From Pedobacter psychrodurus (GTDB lineage: Bacteria; Bacteroidota; Bacteroidia; Sphingobacteriales; Sphingobacteriaceae), in assembly GCF_004331735.1 (NCBI RefSeq), contig NZ_SJSO01000019.1, forward strand, positions 348 to 64,347: DNA of 64,000 nt, in the 5' to 3' direction. Both the position numbers and the translations under genes were made by a program. Below, one piece after another: positions 42,038-51,698 of the stretch (position 1 is its first letter; the number at the start of each line of letters is the position of its first letter). Below the pieces are notes generated by a model. It was not told where the DNA came from, did not search any database, and saw only the letters and a list, made by a program, of their open reading frames with translations.

Positions 42038-42889
42038 ATGGCAGAAAAAAACTTTTTTGAGCCCAAACAAAGCTTAAACATAAAAGGCAAACTTATCGAC
42101 CTAAGCAGCCCAAAAGTGATGGGGATTTTAAATGTCACACCTGATTCTTTTTACAGCAGCAGCCGCACAAAATCGATAGACGAAGCTTTAACCAAAGCAG
42201 CCCAATTCCTGAATGAAGGCGCTACATTTATTGATGTAGGCGGATACTCATCAAGACCTGGCGCCAAAGATATTGCTATGAATGAGGAAATAGACCGACT
42301 GGTTCCTGTGGTAGAAAGTTTAGCTAAAGCCTTCCCAGATGCGGTTATTTCTATTGATACCTTTAGGGCAAAAGTGGCCGAGGAAACCATTTTGGCCGGC
42401 GCCCATATCATTAACGATATTGCCGCTGGAGATATGGACGAACAGATGTTCGAAACGGTAGCCAAACTACAAGTGCCCTATATGATTATGCACATGCAGG
42501 GCAACCCTCAAAATATGCAGCAAAATCCGTTTTATGACAATGTTTTGTTAGATGTAATTGATTATCTGGCGAAAAAAGTTGCAGCACTTAAGGCGCTGCA
42601 TATTCATGATGTAATTATTGACCCTGGTTTTGGGTTCGGAAAAACAATCGAACACAATTATGAACTGCTTAAGCAGATGGAGGCCTTTAAAATTTTTAAA
42701 CTTCCAATTCTGGCAGGCTTTTCCCGCAAAGGAATGATCTACAAAACACTTGGCACTTCGGCAGCAGAGGCTCTGAACGGAACTTCTGTGCTTAATACTA
42801 TTGCACTACAGAAAGGTGCAGGTATTTTAAGGGTGCACGATGTTAAGGAAGCGGTAGAGTGTGTGAAGTTAGTTGGGATGTTGGGCTAA
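42038..42889 (+). CDS. folP: Dihydropteroate synthase
   Basis: FolP, 283 residues, joins p-aminobenzoate to dihydropterin pyrophosphate. Seen are MGILNVTPDSFYSSSRT with the flexible-loop motif (about 28-44), GGYSSRPGA, SIDTF, INDIAAGDMD, HMQGNP, IDPGFGFGKT and LAGFSRKGMI, all active-site blocks of the family. It is followed by cdaA after 100 bases. The stop lies within a heptamer array (42884-42911). Confidence 0.97.
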   Translation: MAEKNFFEPKQSLNIKGKLIDLSSPKVMGILNVTPDSFYSSSRTKSIDEALTKAAQFLNEGATFIDVGGYSSRPGAKDIAMNEEIDRLVPVVESLAKAFPDAVISIDTFRAKVAEETILAGAHIINDIAAGDMDEQMFETVAKLQVPYMIMHMQGNPQNMQQNPFYDNVLLDVIDYLAKKVAALKALHIHDVIIDPGFGFGKTIEHNYELLKQMEAFKIFKLPILAGFSRKGMIYKTLGTSAAEALNGTSVLNTIALQKGAGILRVHDVKEAVECVKLVGMLG

Positions 42890-42911
42890 GCGTTTGGCGC
42901 TAGGCGTTCTT
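42884..42911. repeat. Heptamer array across the folP stop
   Basis: GGCTAAG (with the TAA stop 42887-42889), CGTTTGG, CGCTAGG, CGTTCTT. Similar in content to the AAACGCC-type units inside waaA on the other strand. Confidence 0.75.
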
Positions 42912-42992
42912 AGTTTATCTTGCTAATTCATCTATAATTAAACAGTTAACCTAGTATTGTAAACTGAAAACCGTTTTGCTATCTTGCCATTG

Positions 42993-43784
42993 ATGAAAGG
43001 ATTAGATTTTGATTTCGTAAAATTCACCATTACCGATGTGGTAGATATTGTGCTTGTGGCACTTTTAATCTATTACGTTTACACCCTAATCCGCAATACC
43101 TTAGCCGTTAATTTACTGGTTGGGATGCTGATTATCGCTATATTCTATCGTATTGTTGATGCTTTGCACATGAAGCTGCTTACAGCTATCATCGAGAAAT
43201 TTATGAGTGTGGGAATCATTGCTTTGATTGTAATCTTCCACCCGGAGATCAGGCGTTTCCTCTTACTGATTGGAAAAAATGCTTTTTTACAAAAAAATAA
43301 AGCTTGGTGGGGGTATTTATTTGGCAGAAAAGAGATTGAAAGGAATAATTTAACCCGCATAAAACCCATTATTGATGCTTGTAAAAGCATGAAGAAAACG
43401 CGTACAGGAGCATTAATGGTATTTGTTAAATTTTACGATGAGCAATTTTTCGCCAATAGCTGCGAACTTGTTGATGCTAAAATATCGAAACGTTTGCTGG
43501 AAAGTATCTTTCAGAAAAACAGTCCGCTGCATGATGGTGCTGTAGTTATTTCTGAAAACAAGATTAAAAGTGCGAGCTGTATTTTGCCTTTAACGGATAA
43601 CGACCAGTTACCCTCGCAATTTGGTTTGAGGCACCGTGCAGGTATTGGTGTTTCTGAAACAACTGATGCTGTTGCGGTAATTATATCAGAAGAAACCGGA
43701 GAAATATCATATGCCAAACAAGGCAGGGTAAGAATGAATGTTTCTTTCGGGGAGTTAGAGAAATTGCTCAATAAGGATTTTTAG
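42993..43784 (+). CDS. cdaA: Diadenylate cyclase CdaA
   Basis: CdaA makes c-di-AMP from two ATP. ATG at 42993 (263 residues) is preferred to a TTG at 42984. Three N-terminal membrane helices (about 10-75) precede the DAC domain (about 105-245), with the SPLHDGAVVISE active-site motif and the FGLRHRAGIGVSE (RHR) motif. Both essential motifs are intact. The usual Gram-positive partner CdaR is absent; in Bacteroidota folP-cdaA adjacency is common. Confidence 0.95.
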   Translation: MKGLDFDFVKFTITDVVDIVLVALLIYYVYTLIRNTLAVNLLVGMLIIAIFYRIVDALHMKLLTAIIEKFMSVGIIALIVIFHPEIRRFLLLIGKNAFLQKNKAWWGYLFGRKEIERNNLTRIKPIIDACKSMKKTRTGALMVFVKFYDEQFFANSCELVDAKISKRLLESIFQKNSPLHDGAVVISENKIKSASCILPLTDNDQLPSQFGLRHRAGIGVSETTDAVAVIISEETGEISYAKQGRVRMNVSFGELEKLLNKDF

Positions 43785-44140
43785 AGCACGGATTAAGGGA
43801 TTTTAGGTGACTACACAGATTTAGGAATTGTCATCCTGAGAATGATCGTCATTCCCGCGCAGGCGGGAATCTTAAAGCTTATTGCATTACGATTCCCAAT
43901 CAAGTTGGGAATGACGAACCGCCAAAACCTACCATTGCAGCTCCAATCTTTTTCGGTTAAAAACTTAGTTCTCAGGATCGCAAACCGAGAAGAGTATTCC
44001 GTGCTTTCCAGGCCTACCTTGCTAAACAATCCCTGAACAACACCCATTAAACGCAAAATGGTGAATGTTGCCACTCACCATTTCATATCACTTAAATCCC
44101 TTTCTTATCGGTGTAATCCAATAATCTGTGTAATCAACCT
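43785..44140. repeat. Intergenic palindromes of the GGGAATGACG type
   Basis: No gene; antisense or overlapping small frames are repeat-derived. CGTCATTCCC (43847-43856) and GGGAATGACG (43907-43916) bound an element with inner hairpins ATTCCCGC/GCGGGAAT (43851-43870) and TTCCCAA/TTGGGAA (43893-43911). Fragments resembling TACACAGATT occur at 43812 and (reverse) TAATCTGTGTA at 44121; another lies near 29380. Confidence 0.65.
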
Positions 44141-44551
44141 TTAACAGTATTGTTCAAAAGCACCGATCAGGTTATCAGCGATCATTTGTGCTGGTCTGCC
44201 TTCAATCTGGTGACGTTCGATCATGTGAACCAATTTACCATCTTTAAATAACGCCATTGCCGGAGAAGATGGAGGAAAAGGCATCATATAATTTCTTGCC
44301 TGATCTACCGCTTCTTTTTCCATTCCCGCAAAAACAGTAACCAATTTATCAGGATGTTTTTCGTGTGCTGCTGCTGCTCTAGCCGCCGGACGTGCATTTG
44401 CTGCTGCGCAACCACAAACAGAGTTTACCACTACCAACACAGTTCCTTCGCCTTTAATAGCTTGATCTACGTCTTCTGCGTTTTTTAATTCTTGAAAACC
44501 TACGTTAGTTAATTCCTTACGCATTGGCTCTACTAAATATTCTGGATACAT
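44141..44551 (-). CDS. BrxA/BrxB-type bacilliredoxin (YphP/YqiW family)
   Basis: Thioredoxin-fold protein of 136 residues with the C46-G-C48 motif (VVNSVCGCAAANARPAARAA), as in bacilliredoxins that reduce protein mixed disulfides with bacillithiol. Bacteroidota of this type may use bacillithiol, and two DinB-family proteins are in the window, though neither need be BstA. FAGMEKEAVDQARNYMMPFPPSSPAMALFKDGKLVHMIERHQIEGRPAQ is also typical. Confidence 0.92.
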   Translation of the reverse strand: MYPEYLVEPMRKELTNVGFQELKNAEDVDQAIKGEGTVLVVVNSVCGCAAANARPAARAAAAHEKHPDKLVTVFAGMEKEAVDQARNYMMPFPPSSPAMALFKDGKLVHMIERHQIEGRPAQMIADNLIGAFEQYC

Positions 44552-44585
44552 TATCTTAGTTTTTTATTTACAATTTCAATGGTAC

Positions 44586-44620
44586 AAAAATAAGAAAATC
44601 GAATGGCATGCACCATTCGA
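44586..44620 (-). terminator. Terminator after the CCC-motif gene (minus strand)
   Basis: Hairpin with arms TCGAATGG and CCATTCGA around CATGCA (44599-44620), followed on the minus strand by TTTTCTTATTTTTG. It ends the YkvA, DUF2752 and CCC-motif gene run. Confidence 0.75.
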
Positions 44621-44651
44621 TTTATATTTTTAAGGTAAAATTAAATTTAGC

Positions 44652-45131
44652 TTATCTTAGATCTCTTAAAAAATTTTCAAACATATTTGGATTTGCAACC
44701 ACACCTACAATGATGAGTATAAACATAACCACCATCAGTGCACTTAAAATCGTTGCAATCATTCCACAGATCTTACCTGCTTTAGCATTTTTGTATGATG
44801 ATTCAGTGTATAAACTTGGATTAAGCTGATATTTTTTCATATCACCTGCTCCTAATACCCAAGCAATTACGCCAAAAATTAATCCAAATATCCCATAAAA
44901 GCAACATGCAGGTATAGCCAAAATACCTAGTACAAGAGAAGCTGTAGAGTTTGGTAAGTTCTGCTGACCAAAACCTCCACCTCCAAATTGCCCAAATGGC
45001 GGTGGTTGCTGAAATGGTGGCGGGGTTACCGGACCATTACCTAATGGCTGAAATGGCGCAGGTTCTGGATTTTTATCTTTTGAAAGATCAATAGGTTTAT
45101 TTTCTTGAGGTGTTTCCTGTTCTTCTGACAT
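44652..45131 (-). CDS. CCC-motif membrane protein (DUF4190-like)
   Basis: 159-residue membrane protein. The N-terminal 55 residues are Pro, Gly and Gln-rich and disordered (FQQPPPFGQFGGGGFGQQ). Two helices follow: TASLVLGILAIPACCFYGIFGLIFGVIAWVLG at about 63-93 and ICGMIATILSALMVVMFILIIVGVV near 120-145, typical of DUF4190 proteins with their cysteine pair. Function unknown. It lies 8 bases after the DUF2752 gene. Confidence 0.82.
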   Translation of the reverse strand: MSEEQETPQENKPIDLSKDKNPEPAPFQPLGNGPVTPPPFQQPPPFGQFGGGGFGQQNLPNSTASLVLGILAIPACCFYGIFGLIFGVIAWVLGAGDMKKYQLNPSLYTESSYKNAKAGKICGMIATILSALMVVMFILIIVGVVANPNMFENFLRDLR

Positions 45132-45139
45132 AGCTATAT

Positions 45140-45460
45140 TTAGATCAATTGGTGAGTGTATATTTTGTAAATGTAATTGATTAAAATAATTACTGCAACT
45201 CCTGCGAAAACGATTTTTATCAGCTGTGCTCCAAACTTAAAATCTACCTTAAGATGAACAATGGTAAATACCACAACAAAAATGAGCGGAATTGTTGCAG
45301 GATAAAACTTAAACGATGCGATTAAATCGCCCCGAAATAAAGCCAGAACCGAACGCTGCAAACCACAGCCGGGACAATCGAACCCAAAATGCGCTTTAAA
45401 AGGACAATTGAAAAGATGCTCTCCTATCCAATCGAGAAAGCTATGTTGCGGTTGAGCCAT
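45140..45460 (-). CDS. DUF2752 membrane protein
   Basis: 106-residue protein with helices in the second half and the DUF2752 signature FNCPFKAHFGFDCPGCGLQRSVLALFRGDLIASFKFYP at about 17-54, holding four cysteines that may bind metal or form disulfides. Function is unknown. It starts 20 bases inside the end of the YkvA-like gene and precedes the CCC-motif gene, so the three form one transcription unit. The DUF2752 and CCC-motif pair is frequent in Bacteroidota. Confidence 0.88.
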   Translation of the reverse strand: MAQPQHSFLDWIGEHLFNCPFKAHFGFDCPGCGLQRSVLALFRGDLIASFKFYPATIPLIFVVVFTIVHLKVDFKFGAQLIKIVFAGVAVIILINYIYKIYTHQLI

Positions 45461-45875
45461 CTATATCACCAATAAATTTCACTTGCCCATCTTTCCATGT
45501 TTTATATTTCTCCAGATCTTTAAGCACCTGCCTATACACCAGATTTAAAATGTATATATCGTCAACAAAGCCTAAAACTGGCACAAAATCAGGGATTACA
45601 TCTACAGGCGATAGAAAATAAATCAGCCCTCCTAAAATGGCAATAATAGATCTTTTGGGAATTTCGGTATAATCGCCGTTCACATAATCTTTTGATACAG
45701 CAAACAACAATATCAGCTTGGCCCAAACACCTTCCAGATCACCTTTATTAGTTACCGCCTTGCCCAGTGCATCTTTAATCGCATTGCTGGCTTTGGTCTT
45801 ATCACTTAAGATTACCGAAGCTTTGCTTTGCGATTTCTTAAAGAACCCTAATATTTTCTCCCTGTTCAATTTCAT
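45441..45875 (-). CDS. YkvA-family (DUF1232) protein
   Basis: 144-residue protein. The DUF1232 core is IPKRSIIAILGGLIYFLSPVDVIPDFVPVLGFVDDIYILNLVY at about 72-115, a short hydrophobic helix pair with the highly conserved SPVDxIPDF. The N-terminus is helical and charged. Function unknown. Its end overlaps the DUF2752 gene by 20 bases. It is first in a three-gene run. Confidence 0.9.
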   Translation of the reverse strand: MKLNREKILGFFKKSQSKASVILSDKTKASNAIKDALGKAVTNKGDLEGVWAKLILLFAVSKDYVNGDYTEIPKRSIIAILGGLIYFLSPVDVIPDFVPVLGFVDDIYILNLVYRQVLKDLEKYKTWKDGQVKFIGDIDGSTAT

Positions 45876-45951
45876 AATTAATACTTTACAAAGTAACGGC
45901 CAAAAGCATCATAATTGTATTCGGCATAATTTTGAGAAATTGATCTGTTAG

Positions 45952-47469
45952 TTATGCAGATTTTATCATCTCCAAAATATCATCAACGTATTTACGCTCG
46001 TTGGCCAAGCGTGGCACCTTATGTTGCCCACCCAGTTTATCTTTGGCCTTTAACCAATTATAAAAAGTATTAGCAGGTGCATTGTGTACCTTAGGGCGCG
46101 CCAAAGCCATATCCTTAAAACGTTTGGCATCGTAATCGGAATTCACCTCACGTAATGTGTTGTCCATAATATCTACAAACTTTTCAAAATCATTTGGTTG
46201 TTTATCAAATTCTATGATCCATTCGTGTCCGCCAGCTTTTTCATCTTTAAAGTAAATCGGCCCAGCGGTATAGTCTTTAATTTCTGCTCCTGTTTCCTTG
46301 CAGGCTTTGGTTAAGGCCTGTTCGGCATTATCAATAATCACCTCCTCACCAAAGGCATTGATAAAATGTTTGGTACGTCCGGTAATTTTAATGCGATAGG
46401 GAGAAAGTGAGGTGAATTGGATAGTATCGCCGATCATATAACGCCATAAACCACCATTGGTAGAGATAACGATGGCGTAATTTTTATGCAGCTCCACTTC
46501 GCCAAGTAATAATGCTTTAGGGCTTTCTTCACAGATATTCTCCATCGGCACAAACTCATAGAAAATACCATAATCGAGCATCAGCAACATCTCTTCTGAA
46601 TGATCCTGATCCTGAATCCCGAAAAATCCTTCGGAAGCATTATAAGTTTCCAGATAATACATTTCATCGGATGGGATGAGCTGTTTAAACTGTTCGCGGT
46701 ATGGTGCAAAATTTACTGCACCATGGATATACAGCTCAAGATTTGGCCAAACTTCCAATAAATTCTGTTTTCCGGTAAGTTCGAGCACCTTTTTGGCCAG
46801 TACGATGGTCCATGTGGGTACACCGGAAATGCTGGTTACATTTTCATTGATGGTGGCTTCTGCCATTCTATCCATCTTAATTTCATAATTGTCCATCAAA
46901 GCGATAGACATATCGGGTGTACGGTAATATTCGGCCCAGATAGGCAGGTTTTTGATCAGCACGGCAGATAAATCGCCATAAAAACAATCTTCGTTTAACT
47001 GATTAACCTGATGGCTTCCACCTAAAACCAAACCTTTCCCGGTAAACATCTGGTTATCGGGGCGGTTATTGCAGTAAATGGAAAGCATATCCTTACCACC
47101 CTTAAAATGGCACTCTTCTAACGATTCTTGAGAAACCGGGATAAACTTACTTCTATCACTCGTGGTACCTGATGATTTTGCAAACCATTTAATATCAGAC
47201 GGCCAAAGAATATTCTGTTCGCCATTAAGCATGCGCTCAATGTAAGGCTTCAGCGTATCGTAGTTTTGGATCGGAACACGCTCCTGATATTGTTGCGGGG
47301 TTAAGATTGATTTATAATCATACAGTTTGCCCCATTCGGTATTTTCGGCACTATCAATCAAAGTATGGAACCACTCTTGCTGAACGTCGTATGGATATTT
47401 CATGAAAAGCTCGATCTGGTGGATCCGCTTTTTCATTAACCAGGTAAAAATTGAATTTACAAATGCCAT
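45952..47469 (-). CDS. GH3-family acyl-adenylating enzyme
   Basis: GH3 auxin-responsive-promoter family, ANL superfamily, joining carboxylic acids to amino acids or similar through an acyl-adenylate. ATG at 47469 (505 residues) gives the usual MAFVNSIFTWLMKKRIHQIELF start. Motifs: KSSGTTSDRSKFIPVS (P-loop-like, about 96-111), YLETYNASEGFFGIQ (about 285-299) and TGRTKHFINAFGEEVI. Substrate is unknown; relatives are frequent in Bacteroidota. Upstream is lptB on the same strand, 159 bases away. Confidence 0.93.
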   Translation of the reverse strand: MAFVNSIFTWLMKKRIHQIELFMKYPYDVQQEWFHTLIDSAENTEWGKLYDYKSILTPQQYQERVPIQNYDTLKPYIERMLNGEQNILWPSDIKWFAKSSGTTSDRSKFIPVSQESLEECHFKGGKDMLSIYCNNRPDNQMFTGKGLVLGGSHQVNQLNEDCFYGDLSAVLIKNLPIWAEYYRTPDMSIALMDNYEIKMDRMAEATINENVTSISGVPTWTIVLAKKVLELTGKQNLLEVWPNLELYIHGAVNFAPYREQFKQLIPSDEMYYLETYNASEGFFGIQDQDHSEEMLLMLDYGIFYEFVPMENICEESPKALLLGEVELHKNYAIVISTNGGLWRYMIGDTIQFTSLSPYRIKITGRTKHFINAFGEEVIIDNAEQALTKACKETGAEIKDYTAGPIYFKDEKAGGHEWIIEFDKQPNDFEKFVDIMDNTLREVNSDYDAKRFKDMALARPKVHNAPANTFYNWLKAKDKLGGQHKVPRLANERKYVDDILEMIKSA

Positions 47470-47627
47470 ATTAAAAAATAAACAGCTGATTTTTACCACA
47501 GATGTTGACAGATAAACACAAATACTGTTGTTTTTGTTGCAACAATAATCCGTTCTCTTTACCTGAAATAGTTTTATGTGTGTTTATCATCTTTATTACC
47601 GAAACCCGGGATAAGAATTGGTTAATA

Positions 47628-48368
47628 TTAAACATCAAATTTCTTACGTTTCAGCACAAAGTTCGATCCCAGATAAACTTTTCTTACCATCTCGTTCTCA
47701 GCCAAAACCTCTGGAACACCTTGTTCTAAAATTTTCCCTTCAAAAAGCAGGTATGCCCTATCCGTAATGGAAAGTGTTTCCTGTACGTTGTGGTCGGTAA
47801 TTAAAATGCCTATATTTTTATGCTTCAGTTTGGCAACAATACTTTGGATTTCTTCTACCGCAATCGGATCTACCCCGGCAAAAGGTTCGTCCAATAAAAT
47901 AAAGTTAGGATTTGCGGCCAAAGCACGGGCAATTTCGGTACGGCGGCGTTCACCTCCCGATAATAAATCGCCACGGTTTTTACGCACTTTATGTAAACTA
48001 AACTCATTAATCAACTCCTCAAGTTTATCTTTCTGCTCCTCTTTGCTCATTTTGCTCATTTCCAAAATGGCAAGAATATTATCTTCTACAGTAAGTTTTC
48101 TAAAAACCGATGCCTCCTGAGCCAGATAGCCAATACCTTTTTGTGCCCTGCGGTACATCGGATCTTCGGTAATATCTTCTTCCTCTAAAAAGATGCGCCC
48201 CTCATTTGGTTTGATTAGCCCCACAATCATGTAAAAGGAAGTTGTTTTTCCGGCCCCATTTGGGCCTAAAAGACCAACAATTTCTCCCTGGCTTACATTA
48301 AAGGAAACATTATTTACAACAGTACGCTGTTTATATTTTTTAACGAGATTTTCGGCTCTTAATATCAT
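47628..48368 (-). CDS. lptB: LPS export ABC transporter ATPase
   Basis: LptB, 246 residues, ATPase of the LptBFG complex that extracts LPS from the inner membrane. Walker A LLGPNGAGKTTSFYMI at 33-48, signature LLSGGERRRTEIARAL at about 137-152, Walker B FILLDEPFAGVDPIAVEE and the Switch His in ILITDHNVQETL are complete. LptF and LptG are not here. The recJ gene lies upstream on the same strand with an 89-base gap holding a palindromic repeat. Confidence 0.95.
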   Translation of the reverse strand: MILRAENLVKKYKQRTVVNNVSFNVSQGEIVGLLGPNGAGKTTSFYMIVGLIKPNEGRIFLEEEDITEDPMYRRAQKGIGYLAQEASVFRKLTVEDNILAILEMSKMSKEEQKDKLEELINEFSLHKVRKNRGDLLSGGERRRTEIARALAANPNFILLDEPFAGVDPIAVEEIQSIVAKLKHKNIGILITDHNVQETLSITDRAYLLFEGKILEQGVPEVLAENEMVRKVYLGSNFVLKRKKFDV

Positions 48369-48381
48369 ATATCGATCTATC

Positions 48382-48444
48382 CGTCATCCTGAATTTAGTT
48401 CAGGATCTTTCTTAATTAGATGCTGAACCAAGTTCAGCATGACG
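48382..48444. repeat. Palindromic repeat between lptB and recJ
   Basis: Outer ends CGTCAT and ATGACG. Inner hairpins are CCTGAA-TTTAG-TTCAGG and GCTGAAC-CAA-GTTCAGC. Same design as the GGGAATGACG element near 43.9 kb, but with a different core. Confidence 0.75.
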
Positions 48445-48457
48445 ATTTATTTTATAA

Positions 48458-50158
48458 TTAATTAACTTTTATTCCTTTAATATTTAGCTGCAAGCGTTTC
48501 TTCTCTCTCCACACGTTTTCTTCTAACGTATAACAAACCGAAAATGGCACTTTTGGTTGTAAAAGATTTTGAAATTCGGCCAACCCAAATGCAATGCCTT
48601 CAAAAATAGGCGAATTTTGTTGTTTTATATTAATTTTTAAATGATTTTGCCCCACTGCCATGGCATGTTGTGCGAGGTATACATTATGTGTAACAAATAT
48701 TGGCGCCATATTCTCAGGTCCGAATGGCCCCATCTGCGATAGCACCCTGTAAAACTTACCATCAATCTGTGCCAGTTCGATTTCGGCATCAATCCTGAGC
48801 ATCGGTGTAAGCAGCTCTTCTGTGATACTAGCCGATACAATCTCTTCAAATTTATCAGCAAAGGCATCTACATTATGTTGTTGCATGGTTAAACCCGCAG
48901 CAAATTTATGTCCACCGTATTGATCCAATAAATCGGCACAACCGCTTAAAGCTTCGTATAAATCAAAACCAACTACCGATCTGCAAGAACCCGCTACATA
49001 TCCGTTAGATTTAGTTAATACAATTGTTGGGCGATAATATTTTTCAGTTAAGCGCGAAGCTACGATTCCGATTACCCCTTTATGCCAGTTTTCGTTAAAT
49101 ACAACGGTAGTTTTTTTGTTGATCAGGATATCACTTTCGCCAATTAAAGCCAAAGCCTCGCGGGTAATGTCCTGATCGTAAGTTTTACGTTCAGTATTTT
49201 TAAGGTTTATGAGTTCGCTTTGCTCTAATGCATTTCCATCTACCTGGCAAAGCAACATGGCTACAGCATGTTTAGCATGGTCTATCCTTCCGGCGGCATT
49301 AATGCGCGGACCTAATGTAAAAACCACATCTGTAATGCTATAATTTTCGGTTTTGCCTGATACTTCCATCAATGCACGTAAGCCTTCGCAAGGATTGGAG
49401 TTTAATTTTTTTAATCCATAATAAGCCAGGATTCTATTCTCGCCAACAACGGGAACAATATCTGCGGCAATACTTACCATCACCAGATCTAAGTATTGGA
49501 GGTAAGTTTCTTTGGCAAGTTCATGTTTTTGTGCGTAAGCTTGCGCAAGTTTAAAACCGATACCGCAGCCTGCAAGTTCTTTAAAAGGATATGGGCAATC
49601 TGAGCGTTTAGGATCTAAAACCGCAATGGCTTGAGGTAATTCGTCTCCTGGCAAATGGTGATCACAGATAATAAAATCGACCCCCAAAGTGTTGGCATAA
49701 TCAATTTTATCGATCGATTTTATGCCACAATCCAATGCAATAATCAATGAGAATCCATTTTCACTCGCATAATCAATTCCTGCGGTAGAAATTCCGTAAC
49801 CTTCCAAATATCGGTCTGGAATGTAATATTCTATATTTTTGGTGAGCTGCGAAAAGAAACTAAAAGCAAGGGCAACTGAGGTTGTACCATCTACATCGTA
49901 ATCGCCATAAATCAATATTTTCTCTTGGGTGGCCAATGCAGCTTCAATACGGGCAATAGCAACATCCATATCTTTCATAATAAAAGGATCGTGCAGATGC
50001 CCCAGATCTGGCCTAAAGAAATCTTTCGCCTGATCGAAATCACAAATATTCCGCTGTACCAGTATTTGCGCAAGCGAGCGATCTATATTAAGTTGTTCGG
50101 CTATTTTTGTAACCGTGGCATCATCACAATCTGATGCCAGCACCCATCTTTTTTCCAT
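48458..50158 (-). CDS. recJ: Single-stranded-DNA exonuclease RecJ
   Basis: RecJ, 566 residues, 5'-3' exonuclease of recombination and repair. DHH motifs: YGDYDVDGTTSVALAFSFF at about 75-93, LDCGIKSIDKI, FIICDHHLPGDELP and AGCGIGFKLAQ. The DHHA1 part has LGPRINAAGRIDHAKHAV and VGFDLYEAL ... GGHKFAAGLTM. The C-terminal OB domain is present and length is usual. Followed by lptB and then GH3 on the same strand. Confidence 0.96.
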   Translation of the reverse strand: MEKRWVLASDCDDATVTKIAEQLNIDRSLAQILVQRNICDFDQAKDFFRPDLGHLHDPFIMKDMDVAIARIEAALATQEKILIYGDYDVDGTTSVALAFSFFSQLTKNIEYYIPDRYLEGYGISTAGIDYASENGFSLIIALDCGIKSIDKIDYANTLGVDFIICDHHLPGDELPQAIAVLDPKRSDCPYPFKELAGCGIGFKLAQAYAQKHELAKETYLQYLDLVMVSIAADIVPVVGENRILAYYGLKKLNSNPCEGLRALMEVSGKTENYSITDVVFTLGPRINAAGRIDHAKHAVAMLLCQVDGNALEQSELINLKNTERKTYDQDITREALALIGESDILINKKTTVVFNENWHKGVIGIVASRLTEKYYRPTIVLTKSNGYVAGSCRSVVGFDLYEALSGCADLLDQYGGHKFAAGLTMQQHNVDAFADKFEEIVSASITEELLTPMLRIDAEIELAQIDGKFYRVLSQMGPFGPENMAPIFVTHNVYLAQHAMAVGQNHLKINIKQQNSPIFEGIAFGLAEFQNLLQPKVPFSVCYTLEENVWREKKRLQLNIKGIKVN

Positions 50159-50260
50159 TTATTCTGTCTCCGAACAGTAAATATACATTTTAATTGGATA
50201 TGATGGTGGCGATCTTTAATGTGATGACGAACAAAACCTTCTAAAACAAAAAGTTAAATT

Positions 50261-51586
50261 TTACTTGGAATTTCCGGGATATGCCTCGTAAAGCTTTATC
50301 AAATGTGCTTTCTGATCAGCATATTTTGCATCATCAATTAAGTTTACACGCTCTGCCGGATCCCATGATAAATTGTAAAGCTCGCTAAGTTCTTTATTGT
50401 CCTTTTTAGTGACCCTTAATTTCCAATCGCCATCTTTTACCCCTTCTAAAACATAATTGTGGTAATAGATCGGGCGGTGAGGTTTTGTATAGTTTTTATT
50501 GGTTAGCAAAGCTGAAACCGATTCTCCGTCGTACACTTTTTGAGGCAATTTGCTTTTGGTCCACTCGGCCAGTGTAGGAAAAATATCCAAATTTGAAATG
50601 GGTTTGGTTAACTGGATATTGTTAAGGGTATGACCCTTCCAGTACACAATAAAAGGTACCCGGTGGCCACCTTCGTAAGAGATTCCTTTAGAGCCTCTAA
50701 AAACTCCAGCCGAACCGACATGGTAAAACCTGGTAAAACCATCGTCGTACATTCGCTGTGGCGCATTAATCCACGGACCGTTATCGCTGGTGAAGATAAA
50801 AATGGTATTATCTGCCTGTCCTGAAGCTACTACCTGTTTCCAGATCTCAGCCAAACCTGCATCCATATCTTCGATTACATCGCCCAGTTCGCCACCAGCA
50901 GAAGGTATTTTTCTACTTTTTTGTGCGGCAAAAGCTACAGGCAGGTGAGGCATATTTTGCGCCAGGTAAAGAAAAAACGGTTTCTTGGCTGCAGCACTTT
51001 GTTTAATAAATTTGATCGATTCGCGGGTATAAGAACTGGTTAAAATACTATCGTGTGGCTTGTAGATCTCTGGCTTGGTATTTCTGAAAATTTTGATTGT
51101 GGTGTCGGTTTTTACGTAAGGTGCTCTATAATCGTGGCTATATAAAAGACCATAAAATTCATCAAAACCCTTTTTATTTGGTAGCGAAACACCATGATCG
51201 CCCAAATGCCATTTTCCAACCAAAGCGGTAGCGTAGCCTGATTGTTTAAGCATCTGGGCAATGGTAATTTCATCTTCAGGAATTCCACGTTTATCGCCGG
51301 GACCAATTGGCCATGGTAAATCCATCCTGCTGCAATACCTACCTGTTAGTAAAGATGCCCTTGATGGCGTACAGGTTGGGGAGGTAGTGACAAAGTTTGT
51401 GGCTTTTATACCCTTTGCAGCCATTCCATCTAAAAAAGGCGTTTTAATCAACGGACTTCCATAACATGAAATATCGGCATAGCCCATATCATCGGCCAGT
51501 ACAATAATTACATTTGGTTTTTGCTGCGCTTTTAACTGTAAAACAAAACTGAAGGCAAACAGGAAAATAAAAACTCGGAGATTCAT
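50261..51586 (-). CDS. Secreted sulfatase (type I, formylglycine-dependent)
   Basis: Arylsulfatase-like, 441 residues, signal peptide 1-21 (LQLKAQQ). Metal-binding DD32-33 in VLADDMGYAD; the formylglycine site C72 in PTCTPSRASLLTGRY, a C-x-P-x-R match; KWHLGDH and FIFTSDNGPW (Asp-Asn metal site) complete the active centre. Substrate is not evident. It needs a formylglycine-generating enzyme, which is not in the window. It stands alone, with no SusC/SusD pair nearby. Confidence 0.94.
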   Translation of the reverse strand: MNLRVFIFLFAFSFVLQLKAQQKPNVIIVLADDMGYADISCYGSPLIKTPFLDGMAAKGIKATNFVTTSPTCTPSRASLLTGRYCSRMDLPWPIGPGDKRGIPEDEITIAQMLKQSGYATALVGKWHLGDHGVSLPNKKGFDEFYGLLYSHDYRAPYVKTDTTIKIFRNTKPEIYKPHDSILTSSYTRESIKFIKQSAAAKKPFFLYLAQNMPHLPVAFAAQKSRKIPSAGGELGDVIEDMDAGLAEIWKQVVASGQADNTIFIFTSDNGPWINAPQRMYDDGFTRFYHVGSAGVFRGSKGISYEGGHRVPFIVYWKGHTLNNIQLTKPISNLDIFPTLAEWTKSKLPQKVYDGESVSALLTNKNYTKPHRPIYYHNYVLEGVKDGDWKLRVTKKDNKELSELYNLSWDPAERVNLIDDAKYADQKAHLIKLYEAYPGNSK

Positions 51587-51667
51587 GCCCGAAATTTAAG
51601 CATGATATTTTACAAAAAAAGGAAGTATCCAAGCTTTTACCAAAACAAATACTAATGATTAGATTGT

Positions 51668-51675
51668 TACCTTTG
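51668..51675 (+). promoter_or_regulatory. Promoter -7 element for the MBL hydrolase
   Basis: TACCTTTG, 23 bases before the TTG start at 51699. This exact -7 sequence recurs at 58491-58498 and 58778-58785 at 22-29 bases from starts. Confidence 0.55.
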
Positions 51676-51698
51676 TAGAAACATTAAAGATCTACATT

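Noticed and set aside
43842..44036. Small frame after cdaA
   Set aside because: Lies in a palindromic repeat (GGGAATGACG type).
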